In this document: one piece after another, positions 9,387-20,100 of the stretch
Position numbering within the stretch: position 1 is the first letter of the stretch
How the letters are laid out: each line of letters begins with the position of its first letter
DNA from: Pedosphaera parvula Ellin514
Lineage (GTDB): Bacteria > Verrucomicrobiota > Verrucomicrobiia > Limisphaerales > Pedosphaeraceae
Length of the DNA stretch: 64,000 bases
Assembly: GCF_000172555.1 (NCBI RefSeq)
Contig: NZ_ABOX02000018.1
Span: 52,795-116,794 of the forward strand
Direction of reading: 5' to 3'
Translations under genes and position numbers: made by a program
The notes under the pieces: model-generated
Told to the model about the DNA's origin: nothing
Database searches by the model: none
Seen by the model: the letters and a program-made list of their open reading frames with translations, nothing else

Positions 9387-11039
9387 ATGGACGAACCGAC
9401 GCGAAAAAGAGCACCTCTTTGGTTCAAGCTTGGATCAGCGGTAACTGCTTGTGCCGCCATTTTCTTTGTCTTTCGTCACGTCGACATGTCGGATTTGGTG
9501 CGCACGTTCCACCACGCCCATCCCGGTTGGTTGCTCGTCTCCATCGCGTTCTACGGAATTGTTTTTCCTCCCAGCGCCTGGAGATGGCACCTGATGTTGC
9601 GGTTGACCGGCAACGCGGTTCATTTTGGCGCCACCTTCACCATGTCTCTTATTGGACATTTTTTCTATACGTTACTTTTTGGAGTAGCCGGTGGCGACCT
9701 GGCCAAATCCGCCCTCTATGCAAGCTGGTACCAGCTACCCCTCCCGGAGATTCTCGCGGCAGCCCCATTGGATCGTTTGCTCGGTTTTGGAGGTTTAATA
9801 ATTTTTATAATACTTTCTTTCAGCCTGGCCGCGTGGAACGGCGCCTTCTTTCAGTTAAATACCAGCTCCCTCCATATTTCGACTGCATGGATATTAATCA
9901 CCCTGGTCCTGATTGGTTTGGCCGTGGCGTTGTTCATGAAGTTCGGACGTATACCGGGAGTAGCAAAGTGGCTGCAAGCATTGCGATTCAGCCTGGCTCA
10001 AATGATGGTTTCCAAAAGCATTGTGCTGCAGGGAGTGGCCTGCGGTTTCCTGGTTCAAGTGGGCCTGGCAGGTTCACTGGCGCTCAGCTTGCAAGCTGTC
10101 AGCCATACAGAGATACCGTGGGGGCAGTTGCTTTGGACCTTTCCCATCATCTGCATCATTAGTGCCGTTCCCTTTACCGTGGCTGGCCTGGGTTTCCGCG
10201 AAGGTGCTGCGTTGAGCCTTCTCGGTCTTTATGGAATTTCACCTGCCGACGCCGTTGCGGCTTCCCTCCTCACTCTCGTTGGCCGGCTGGCGTGGGCTGC
10301 CGTGGGTGGAATGGTGTTGTGGAAGGAACGTCAGTTTCAAACCAAAAGCCGGCCTTTGCCCAGGACGATCTCCGTCATCATTCCGACCTACAACGAAGCC
10401 CAATGCCTGCCTGAAACCATCCATCACGCGCGAGCCATTCCCGAGGTATCAGAAATTATTGTGGTTGATGGCGGCAGCAAGGATGGGACCCGCGAAGTGG
10501 CTGCGGCCTTAGGCTGTAAAGTAATGCAATGTGCTCCAGGCCGGGGGGGACAGATGCGTCTCGGCGCGGCACAGGCCAGTGGCGACATAGTTTTACTCTT
10601 GCATGCGGATACCTGGCTTTCCGCAAATGCCGGCAGGGCTGCAATTTCCTGCCTTCGAGATGTGCACGTGGCAGGCGGTGGATTTTGGAAGCAATTTCGT
10701 GCTGCGCCTGCTTTGCTGCTCGGTTCCCGTCTTAAATGCGCCATTCGACTTTATCTTGGCCGTCGCATTTTGGGAGATCAAACAATGTTCTTCCGGCGGG
10801 AAACTCTGGAGTCCGTTGGAGGTGTGCCCGACATGCCGCTCATGGAAGAGTTTGAACTTTGTCGGCGTTTGCGAAGGGTAGGTAGAATTGCCCTGGCCGA
10901 AAGCACCGTGCTTACTTCTGCCAGACGCTTCACCAGGCGCGGAGTGATTCGAACCTATCTGTTGATGTGGCGGGTAACCTGGCGATACCGGTTGGGCGCT
11001 TCGCCACAGGAACTGCGTAAATTGTACGAACAGCCTTAG
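9387..11039 (+). CDS. Fusion of LPG-synthase/AglD-like membrane domain and TIGR04283-type GT2
   Basis: A 550-residue fusion. Residues 1-315 form a polytopic membrane domain of the UPF0104/LPG_synthase_TM (AglD-like) superfamily: SAWRWHLMLRLTG, GDLAKSALYASWYQLP, LDRLLGFGGLIIF, VAGLGFREGAALSLLGLYG. From about 330 a family 2 glycosyltransferase follows: ISVIIPTYNEAQCLPETI, VVDGGSKDGT, APGRGGQMRLGAAQASGD, LLHADTWL, ending with LLMWRVTWRYRLGASP. The GT half resembles the TIGR04283 family. The membrane domain could move or anchor a lipid-linked acceptor for the transferase (inference). Its stop overlaps the convergent receiver gene by 4 nt. Confidence 0.88.
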   Translation: MDEPTRKRAPLWFKLGSAVTACAAIFFVFRHVDMSDLVRTFHHAHPGWLLVSIAFYGIVFPPSAWRWHLMLRLTGNAVHFGATFTMSLIGHFFYTLLFGVAGGDLAKSALYASWYQLPLPEILAAAPLDRLLGFGGLIIFIILSFSLAAWNGAFFQLNTSSLHISTAWILITLVLIGLAVALFMKFGRIPGVAKWLQALRFSLAQMMVSKSIVLQGVACGFLVQVGLAGSLALSLQAVSHTEIPWGQLLWTFPIICIISAVPFTVAGLGFREGAALSLLGLYGISPADAVAASLLTLVGRLAWAAVGGMVLWKERQFQTKSRPLPRTISVIIPTYNEAQCLPETIHHARAIPEVSEIIVVDGGSKDGTREVAAALGCKVMQCAPGRGGQMRLGAAQASGDIVLLLHADTWLSANAGRAAISCLRDVHVAGGGFWKQFRAAPALLLGSRLKCAIRLYLGRRILGDQTMFFRRETLESVGGVPDMPLMEEFELCRRLRRVGRIALAESTVLTSARRFTRRGVIRTYLLMWRVTWRYRLGASPQELRKLYEQP

Positions 11040-11581
11040 CTTGGAAGCGACGGTGGCATCGCACTTGTGCCCGTAACGCTGGCCTGTCCGATGGCACGGC
11101 GCACCGCTACCATGAACTCCTCGTAATTGATCGGCTTCTGAAAGAAGGCAATGGCACCGGCCTCGAGAGCCTTCTCCTTAAATGTTTCTGCTTGATTTGA
11201 AGTGATGATAATCACGGGAATCCTGCCTATTTCTTCAAAACGCCGCAGCCACTGCAGAATGTTAAATCCGTTCCACTGCAATCCCGAGCTGCCCACATCT
11301 GGTGGAAAATTGATATCCAACACGATAATATCGGGCTTGGCTTGTCGTGCACAACTGACAGCCGCTGAGCCGTCCGTCGCCGTCAAAACTTGGAAGCCGC
11401 CGGCCTTTAATTTTAATTCAAAGGCTTTAAGCACTACAGAGTTATCATCCACCACGAGGATTTTCCTGCCCGAACCAATCGCATCCTTGGGGCTGGCACT
11501 GAGTTCAGGATTATCGGTGGCCGAAAACGGTTTCGCCTCGGCAAGAGGCTCTTCTTTTTTCCATTTTCCAAACAGTTTCAT
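11036..11581 (-). CDS. Stand-alone receiver-domain response regulator
   Basis: A 181-residue cytoplasmic protein with a poorly conserved, charged N-terminal 38 residues and a single CheY-like receiver: ILVVDDNSVVLKAF (D45-D46), phospho-site D89 in IIVLDINFPP, IPVIIITSNQ, and the lysine in AFFQKPINYEEF. No output domain is present, so it probably acts by protein-protein contact (phosphorelay or motility-type). No kinase gene is adjacent; partner unknown. Convergent with, and overlapping by 4 nt, the preceding gene. Confidence 0.9.
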   Translation of the reverse strand: MKLFGKWKKEEPLAEAKPFSATDNPELSASPKDAIGSGRKILVVDDNSVVLKAFELKLKAGGFQVLTATDGSAAVSCARQAKPDIIVLDINFPPDVGSSGLQWNGFNILQWLRRFEEIGRIPVIIITSNQAETFKEKALEAGAIAFFQKPINYEEFMVAVRRAIGQASVTGTSAMPPSLPS

Positions 11582-11808
11582 GTTTGTATTTTATTGTGTT
11601 GCCACCGACGTTGTATCATTTCCAGACACTCGACTGGCTTGGTTTCATGCCGTTTTGTCGATCCATCAACCATTTTTTCGATATCAGCCTGTCTTTCAAT
11701 ATAATTTCCGTACTATCAGCCTGTCTTACACAATGACTGTTGCTTATCCTAGCCGAAATCGTGCCAGCTTGGCTTTTTCATTGGTTCAATGCTAGCCTCA
11801 AGACCGAC

Positions 11809-12531
11809 GTGACAAATAAATTTTACGATTCAGGCAAGGAACGAGCCGCCAAGGTAAACGCCTTGTTCGCGACCATTGCTCCGCATTATGACCTGATTAA
11901 TGATCTTCAAAGCTTCGGATTGCACCGTTTTTGGAAACAGCGTCTTCTGAATTTGGCTCACGGCAGGCCGGGAGAACGGGCCTTGGATCTCTGCTGCGGG
12001 ACAGGTGACGTCACCTTTGCCCTCGCTGCAACAGGCATGGAAGCCGTAGGCTTGGATTTTAGCGAACCCATGTTGAAAGTGGCCCGCCAAAGAACCCAAA
12101 GCCAGAATCCCAAACCTTCCGTCCGCTTTCTGAACGGCGACGCTCAAAACATTCCATTTCCGGATGGCAGCTTTGATGTGGTCACAATCAGCTATGGACT
12201 TCGCAACCTGGCGGATTTGGATCTGGGTTTGCGCGAAATGAAGCGCGTCGCCAAACCAGGCGGGCGATTGTTGGTGCTGGACTTTGGCAAACCGGACAAT
12301 GCTGTCTGGCGATCTCTTTATTTCACCTACCTCAAATTCTTTGTGCCAGTCATGGGCAAGGTATTGTGCGGAGATGCTGATACTCATGGCTACATTCTCG
12401 AGTCTCTGAAGCACTACGCCGCACAAAGAGGCGTCGCCGCCAAAATGACAAACCTGCAACTCACCGACGTTCGCATCATCAATCTCATGGGTGGCACGAT
12501 GAGCATCAATTACGCCGAAAAGGCTGCGTGA
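11809..12531 (+). CDS. ubiE: UbiE/MenG-type C-methyltransferase (demethylmenaquinone)
   Basis: S-adenosylmethionine-dependent C-methyltransferase catalysing the last step of menaquinone (and ubiquinone) synthesis. Family signatures: ATIAPHYDLINDLQSFGLHRFWK, LDLCCGTGDVTFALA (SAM-binding motif I), ISYGLRNLADLDLGLREMKRVAKPGG, LDFGKPDN, and the C-terminal MGGTMSINYAEK. No ATG lies near the N-terminus; the open frame begins with TTG at 11740, but the GTG at 11809 gives the usual short lead (VTNKFYDSGKERAAKV) and is preferred. The product is about 240 residues. mqnC further along the window points to menaquinone made by the futalosine route, so demethylmenaquinone is the likely substrate. Confidence 0.93.
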   Translation: MTNKFYDSGKERAAKVNALFATIAPHYDLINDLQSFGLHRFWKQRLLNLAHGRPGERALDLCCGTGDVTFALAATGMEAVGLDFSEPMLKVARQRTQSQNPKPSVRFLNGDAQNIPFPDGSFDVVTISYGLRNLADLDLGLREMKRVAKPGGRLLVLDFGKPDNAVWRSLYFTYLKFFVPVMGKVLCGDADTHGYILESLKHYAAQRGVAAKMTNLQLTDVRIINLMGGTMSINYAEKAA

Positions 12532-12654
12532 GAACCCGGGCTGACTTCACACACTTTTCTTAGTTCGCCTGGAGCACAATTCACATCCTCTTCAGGAAAA
12601 AACTTTCTTTCATGGAAATACAGCTGTGCCCGATTACAAAAAATCAACCACTCA

Positions 12655-14193
12655 CTAAGGTGAAAAAACCCGATAGAAACGAAGAAGATTTGTAGGATTC
12701 GATTCATCAAACTGGAATAGTCCTCCACCAAGCTCCGTGGCATTTCCCAGTACAGGCCAGTTGACCAGGTTGGTTGATCCTTGAATGAGATAGCTCTGCC
12801 CGGCGTTGCCGGAAAACTGCGAATGAAACGCTCCATTCGTCAGATGGGCAGCCAGGGTGAATTGCGGCAACGTGATGCTTCGCGTGAAGGTACGATTCGT
12901 ACCCTGGCTAATTCCAAGATTGTTGGTTGCCATGCCGCGAAAATAATAGGTTTTGGCGGACTGGATACCAGCTATGGAAGCGCCCATCTGGAAATTCGAG
13001 CTTCCGTTACCCAAACTTTGCACGGGTGTGATATTACCGAAGTTGGTGGTCGTTCCCCATTCAAACCAGCCTGATGTTAAAACATGATTGGGATTAACCA
13101 CAGCGTTCAACACCGCCCCAGTCGACGTGATACTTGTGGCAGCTGTCGTGACAATGGCAGGGGGAAAATATCCCGAAACACGCATTTGAACAGAGGTTTC
13201 TCCAGGCGTGTAAGGATCATTTCCCGCCTCCCAAATGACGATATAATAAGTCACACCTGCACTCAAAGTGGCGGTGATGACAGCTCGCGTCCCACAGGCA
13301 TTATCGTTGCAAACCACAAATGTATAGGGTCCACTGCAGCCACTGGGAGAGGTATAAACAGCCATGAGAGTATCGTAGATAGTTGTCGCTGTATCCGCGC
13401 ACGTCGAAAGCTCGTAAACCGCTGACGCATTCGGAGTGAAACGATACCACACGCTACGGGAAAAATTAGTGTTACACGACGGTGCAGGCGGATCACCCGC
13501 GGTTGTAGCCAGGGTTGTATCGGCCACACTCGTCAAATAAGGAAAAGGACCATTTCCAGGAATGATCTCCGCGCCTGCACAAGTATCGTTTGCTGGAACT
13601 ACCGGTTGGGAAACCCGAAGTTGCACGGCAGTTTTACCCGCTGATGGAGCCACCGAACCTGATATCCAAACAACAAGATAATAAGTCGTTCCAGCATTGA
13701 GAGTTTTTGAAATGGCCGCGGCCAAACCACCGGAATCATCATTACAAGCCACCAGGGCGAAAGGACCTCCACAATTGCTGGCGGACGTATAGATAGCCAT
13801 GACCGTATCAACCACTGTCGTCGCCGTGTCACTGCCGGTGGAAATCGTATATAATTTCGTGGCTGACGGAGTAAACTGGTACCAAACACTTCGCGATATA
13901 CTGCCGGAAATGCAGGCTGGTGAAGGTGGGTCACCAACTGTCGTCGCGCCGGAAACATCTGCCGCGACTCCTGAAAGATAGGGAAAAGGGCCTGCAGATG
14001 GAATCACCTCAGCCCCCGTGCAAGTGTCATTCGGTGGAGCTGTTGCAGCAAACACGACTGTCGAACAGCTGATAAGGACCGCCAGCAGAAAAAAAATCGC
14101 AGGATAACGAGCGGAAAACCAGGCTGGCATTTGCCAGCCTGGTTGTCTGAAGCACAGTTTGGTTCCCAACTCGAAACAGGCTTTCTCGGTCAT
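12655..14193 (-). CDS. Exported protein with two homologous beta-rich repeats and FnIII-like domain
   Basis: A 512-residue secreted protein. Two homologous ~145-residue repeats: PPNDTCTGAEVIPSAGPFPYL... (about 52-195) and PANDTCAGAEIIPGNGPFPYL... (about 198-345), each with SRSVWY(Q/R)FTP and a conserved CNDD/CNDN cysteine, resembling pre-peptidase C-terminal modules. An FnIII-like segment follows (about 348-440; GWFEWGTTTNFG, AKTYYFRGMATNN), then a C-terminal module (SYLIQGSTNLVNWPVLG, FYRVFSP) common on exported proteins of this phylum. The start is ambiguous: ATG 14193 overlaps the upstream stop (TAATG), whereas ATG 14130 would give a cleaner signal peptide (MPAWFSARYPAIFFLLAVL). Function unknown; adhesion or surface role inferred. 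Confidence 0.85.
   Translation of the reverse strand: MTEKACFELGTKLCFRQPGWQMPAWFSARYPAIFFLLAVLISCSTVVFAATAPPNDTCTGAEVIPSAGPFPYLSGVAADVSGATTVGDPPSPACISGSISRSVWYQFTPSATKLYTISTGSDTATTVVDTVMAIYTSASNCGGPFALVACNDDSGGLAAAISKTLNAGTTYYLVVWISGSVAPSAGKTAVQLRVSQPVVPANDTCAGAEIIPGNGPFPYLTSVADTTLATTAGDPPAPSCNTNFSRSVWYRFTPNASAVYELSTCADTATTIYDTLMAVYTSPSGCSGPYTFVVCNDNACGTRAVITATLSAGVTYYIVIWEAGNDPYTPGETSVQMRVSGYFPPAIVTTAATSITSTGAVLNAVVNPNHVLTSGWFEWGTTTNFGNITPVQSLGNGSSNFQMGASIAGIQSAKTYYFRGMATNNLGISQGTNRTFTRSITLPQFTLAAHLTNGAFHSQFSGNAGQSYLIQGSTNLVNWPVLGNATELGGGLFQFDESNPTNLLRFYRVFSP
14117..14144 (-). promoter_or_regulatory. Perfect 13-bp hairpin at the start of the 512-residue gene
   Basis: AACCAGGCTGGCA (14117-14129), two-base loop, and its exact complement at 14132-14144; on the minus strand it is followed by TTTTCC. 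It lies 50-76 nt after the stop of the giant gene and contains the alternative start ATG at 14130. It could be a terminator/attenuator between the two genes or could occlude translation initiation. Role inferred. Confidence 0.6.
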
Positions 14194-17100
14194 TAAGAAG
14201 CATTGGCAGCGTCAATAAGTCGCTGTGCAAAGGTTATAAAGTGATCCGCCAGGGCAGGATTGATCGGAGCAACACTGCTGCGCACCTTGTCCTGGAAGAG
14301 AACCAACTGGTTTACATCGTATCCGGTTGACTGCCCGGGCGTGGGAGGCGGATAGACCTGGCTTAAAGTTTCAAACAACGGTCGCTTCTCATTCAGAGTC
14401 AGCCCGGAGTCCAGAACCTCCAACTCAAGCTCGAATAAGCCTTCGTATTTATCGAGCACCTCGACCGCAATACTGATTTTTCCAGTCGAGGTCCCATTAT
14501 TGACCGTCAATGTGATTACCTGGACACCCAAATCAAATGAATTGGTAATGAGCGCTCCAGTCGCAAACGGTGCATTCGTACTTTCACTCCAAGTATACGT
14601 CAGCAGCGCATTGGTCGGATCCGATGACAACGAACCATCCAGAATAACCGTGGCATTTGATCCATTTGCAGAAATCACAAACTGATTGGTTGACCTGATC
14701 GATGGAATAACCGGGGATGCTGCAATCCTCGCGGTCGGCGCATTGGTATCGGTTGTGGTCGGAGGAACCTGGACCGAATTGGTGGAGGTCTGCACAATCT
14801 GGAGACCGGATAGCAGGGCATAACCATTGACTCCGGCACGAATGGTAAGTGTCACCCCTTGCGCGGCATTGGTAATAGCTACGTCCTTGAATACGACATA
14901 CTGCACGCCCTCCTGCCAATTGACCGGATTCACAATCGCAGCATTGGCTGTGGATTTGCTGCCATAATTGTTCGCATCCACATTCAACTGGTAGCTGGTA
15001 TCCAATCCATAGACATAGAAGTCGTACTGACCTGTTGCGAGATTGGTGATAATCACCGAGGCGCTGCCACCATCCAGCGGATAGATGTAGCCGTTATACA
15101 TCGAGTCTGACGAACCGTTGGCCCAGTAGCCAGGGGCATTAACTACGGTCATGCCTGCACCAGACAAGGTTCCATCGACAAATTTCAGGCTTCCGAGTGT
15201 TCCGAAAGTTAACCACCCTCCCTGCCCGTCATCACGCGAATAAAAGTTCCAGAAATCGTTCGTTGTCTGGCCGATGGCAGCAAACCCGGATTCGCCAGTA
15301 CTTGTGCCAGCGCCGAAATCAACATCGATCAAACCTCCGGCGCTCATTTCCAAAACATTCAGGCTCACTGTTCCCGCAGCTGAATTCGTGTGGCCGTCAT
15401 TCACTTTGAAAGTGAAGCTATCGGATCCGCTATAGCCGGCGGTCGGTTGATATGTGAGGTGCGGAGTGATTCCCGTCAAAGTCCCATGGCTTGGGAGACT
15501 GACCAGGCTGTAGGTCAACTCATCGCCATCAACATCGGAACCAGTGACAGTAATGGACGCTGAACCGTTGGCGGCCAAGGTAACCGTCTGATCGTTCGCC
15601 ACCGGCGTGTGATTCACTGGAGGATTCGTGGCTGCTGTGGAACTTGCGATCTGCATGCCAGCAAGAATGGCGTAACCACTGGCTCCTGGCAGAACAGTTA
15701 TCGTCGCCGCCTGTCCGCCATTTGCGATCGTCACTCCCCGGAAGACAACATATTGCACACCTTCCTGCCAATTCACAGAATTCCATCCCGCCTGTGCGGT
15801 GGTCAGACTGCCGTAGCTGGTTCCAGCCACATTTAATTGATAAGTGCTGTTGCCATCGTTTGCAGGCCCGTGCCCGTAAAGATAAATATCGTAAATGCCC
15901 AAATCCAAATTCGTCAGCGTAACGGTAATGTTCCCGCCATTGAACGGATAGAGGTATCCTTGATACATTGGGTCAGAACTGCCGTTGCCCCATGCACCTG
16001 GTGCATTGGCTATTGTTAAACCGGCAACCGAGATGGAACCATCGGCCAGTTTAAGGTTCTTCAGGCCACCCAGAGCCAGGTATCCACCATGGCCATCGTC
16101 GCGACTATACAAATTCCAGAAGTCGTTTGCACTTTGGCCGGTTGCAGCAACGCCTACCTTGGCGCTGGCGGTTCCCGCATCGAAATCGACATTGATCAAA
16201 GGCTTCGATCCGTCCTGCCGCACGATGATGCTGACTGTCGCAATGGCCGAATCAACCTGTCCATCATTCACTTTGAAACTCAGGCTGTCGGCCCCGGCAT
16301 AATTGCTGCCGGGCAAATAGGTGAAGTTAGGAATCGTGCCGCTCAATGTTCCATGGGCGGTCGTGCTGACCAGGGTATAAGCCAACGGATCACCATCCGC
16401 GTCTGTGGCGGTTAAATTGATTGCTGTCGAAGCGTTTTCGTTCAGGACAAAGGTTTGTGAATTTGCCACCGGCGCATGATTGAATGGAGTTACTGTCAGT
16501 ACTGCATTCGAGCTGTCCACCGAGCCCAGGGCATTAGCCACCGTAACCGAGTAGTTGCCTGCGCTGCTTAACTGCACATGATTCAATGCCAGCGAGGCGC
16601 TGGTCGCTCCCACTATATTGCTCCCATTGTAATGCCATTGGAAACTGAGCGGAGACGTCCCCTTCACTCCGACGCTGAAAACGACATCAGCCCCAGTCAT
16701 CACGGCCTGACTGGTTGGTTGTGTTACAATGTTCGGTGCGGAGGGTGTCGGCGCGCTCACCTGGGCGATCTGCATTCCAGCAATAACCGCATAACTCGAA
16801 GCCTGCGGAGATACTACAACTTTCACAACTGAGCCGTTGTTTGCAATGGTAACGCCTCTGAACACCACATACTGCGCGCCTTCCTGCCAGGTCGTGCTAT
16901 TCCAACCGGAAAGCGCCGTTGTTTGGCTGCCAAAAGAAGTGCCGTCCAAACTTAATGTATAGGTGCTGTTGCCATCGTTCCCCGGAGCGTGACCATAGAC
17001 GTAAATATCGTAGGTGCCCGCATCCAGATTGGTCACATTTAGGACGATGTTGCCACCATCAAAGGGATAAAGATATCCCTGATACATACCATCGGCCACC

Positions 17101-20100
17101 CCGTTGCCCCACGCCCCTGGCGCATTGGCGATTGTTAATCCAGCCTGGGAAATCGAACCGTCCGCAAATCTCAGGTTCCCCAATCCGCCAAATGATTTAT
17201 AGCCTCCGTGCCCATCGTCGCGACTATAAAGGTTCCAGAAGTCGCCTGCACTCAAGCCCGTTGCCGCAAAGCCAGTCTTGGCGCTGGCAGTTCCGGCATC
17301 GAAGTCCACATCGATAAGCTGTGAAACGGCCACCGGTGCGGTTACGGTAAGGCTCGCGTTGGAGCTGATCGCACTTCCTAAAGCATTGCTGACGGTTACG
17401 GAATAGTTCCCAGCATCGCCTGCCTGCACGTTACTCAAGTTCAGAATAACGTCAGTAGCACCAATGATATTATTCCCATTAAAGGCCCATTGGTAACTCA
17501 CGGGGCTGCTGCCGCTCGCCAGGACGTTGAAGGCGACGCTGCCACCTGCGGGCACTACTTTGCTCTGTGGTTGGCCAACAATCACAGGTGCCGCCGGTGT
17601 CGGAGCAGTGGTCAGGGCGATTTGCATGCCCGCGATAACTGCATAACTGGAAGCCTCCGGCGAAACGATCACCTGCACCGCCGCTCCTGCATTGGTCACC
17701 GCCACATTGTGGAAAACCACGTACTGCACTCCCTCCTGCCAGGCTGCACTGTTCCAGCCGCTTTGCGCGGTTGTCTGACTGCCATAGCTGGCTCCGCCCA
17801 CGCTAAGAGAATAAGTGCTGTTCTGATTATCCGCCGCGCCATGTCCATACAGATAAATCTCATAGTTACCAGCATCCAAATTGGTTACATTTACGACGAT
17901 ATTGCCTCCATCAAAGGGATAGAGATACCCCTGATACATTGCATCGGAAGCCCCATTTCCCCACGCTCCAGGCGCATTCGCCACAGTCAGACCAGCGCCT
18001 GACAGACTGCCATCAGCAAATTTCAAGTTGCCAACTCCACCAAAAGCAAGATAGCCGCCGTGGCCGTCATCACGGCTGTACAGGTTCCAGTAATCATTGG
18101 TCGTCTGACCGATCGCTGCGAAGCCCACCTCAGCGCTCGCGGTTCCAGCATTAAAGTCCACATCGATCAGGTTCAGCCCGGGAGTTGGGGGCTGCGGCAC
18201 ATTCACCGTCAGCAAAGCAGTCACACTGTTCGTAACTCCAGCCGGGTTACTTAGAGTAACGTAATAATTGCCGGCATTGGCCGGTTGCACGTTATTTAGC
18301 GCCAGTGTGGATCCAGTTGCGCCAGCAATTTCAGTTCCATTAAAATTCCACTGATAAGTCAAAGGCTGGTTGCCAGTGGCCGTGACGCTGAACGCCACGT
18401 TCGCCCCTTCCATCACAGTCTGGCTGACCGGTTGACTGACGATCACTGGAGGGTCGATTGTTACGGTAAGCGCCGCATTTGAACTGGTTACGCTTCCGGC
18501 GGTGTTGCTGACAATCACTGCATAAATACCTGCGTTGACAGGTTGGGCATTGGAGAGACTTAATGAAATCCTGGTCGCCCCCACAATATTGCTGCCATTA
18601 AAATTCCATTGATAGCTGATCGGTGCAGTTCCAGATACTGAAACACCGAAATTCGCGGTTTGACCCGCAGTCACTATTAAGCTTTGCGGTTGGCTCACGA
18701 TAGTCGGAGCAACGGGAGGCGCACTCGTTACGGTCAAAAGCGCGTTGGTGCTTGTCGCAAGTCCGAAAGCATTGGTTACGACGACTGCATATGTCCCGGC
18801 ATTGGTCGTCTGGACATTGCTCAGCGTCAAGATGCTTCGCGTGGCACCGGCAAGATTTCCCCCATTAAATTTCCATTGGTAAAACAATGTTGGACTGCCC
18901 GTGGCCGATACCGCAAAGCTGACTGCCGCGCCAACTCCAACACTTCTGTTCTGAGGTTGAGCCGTTATGGAAGGGGCCGCGCCAGTTACAGTCAGAAGCG
19001 CATTGGTGCTTAACACACTCCCCACGGAATTCGCCACCATCACTGAATAATTACCCGCATTCGTGGCTTGCGCGCCCATAGAGATTGATGTCCTGGTAGC
19101 TCCAAACAGGTTTGAGCCATTCAAGCGCCATTGATAGGTCAGGGGTGCCGTGCCGGTGGCAGCAACGGTGAAGGTTGCACTTGCACCTACTGGAACCGTC
19201 AGGCTATGCGGCTGAGTCGTGATGGTTGGCGCAACGGGTTGGTTGATTGTCAAAACGGCATTCGAACTAACGAGCGAGCCGACGGAATTGCTAACACTCA
19301 CCGCATAATTGCCCGCATCAGTTGCTTGAACATTTAACAAGGTCAGAGTTGAATTTGTTGCACTGGAGAGATTCGTTCCATTAAAGCTCCATTGATAACC
19401 AAAAGGAGACGTGCCGGTCGCGATTACACCGAATGTTACATTCGCTCCTGCAAACACAGTTTGGCTCACAGGCTGACTCGCTATCACCGGGGCCGTTGGG
19501 CCAACTGGAGTGCTGCTGGCAATCTGAATTCCAGAGATGACAGCGTAGGTTGATGCAGCGGGCGATACCACCAGAGAAATATTTTGGGCGGAATTGGTGA
19601 TTTGCACACCGCGAAAAACCACATACTGCACTCCCTCCTGCCAGACCGCCGAGTTCCAGCCTGGACCCGCAGTGGTCAAACTTCCTTGGCTGGCATTATC
19701 CGCTCCAAGGGTATAGGTGCTGTTTCCTTCATTTGCCGGTCCGTGACCATAAACATAAATATCATAATTGCCGACGGCCAGATTAGTCACACCAATGCCA
19801 ATGCTTCCTCCATCGTAAGGATACACATAGCCTTGGTACATAAGATCGGCCACCACCCCGTTGCCATACGCACCCGGCGCATTGGTCACCGAAATGCCGG
19901 CCCCTGAAACGCTCTTGTCTGCATAAAGGAGGTTGGCGGCCGCCCCATTGGGAGTAGGACTGATTAAATTCCAGAAATCCCCGGAGGTCTGGCCGGTTGC
20001 GGCAAACCCAACCTCGGCGCTGCTGGTACCGGAGTTAAAATCGATGTTGATTAAGGTTGTGGGCGCATTGCTCTGCCCGTGGACGGAAAACTGCAGTCCA

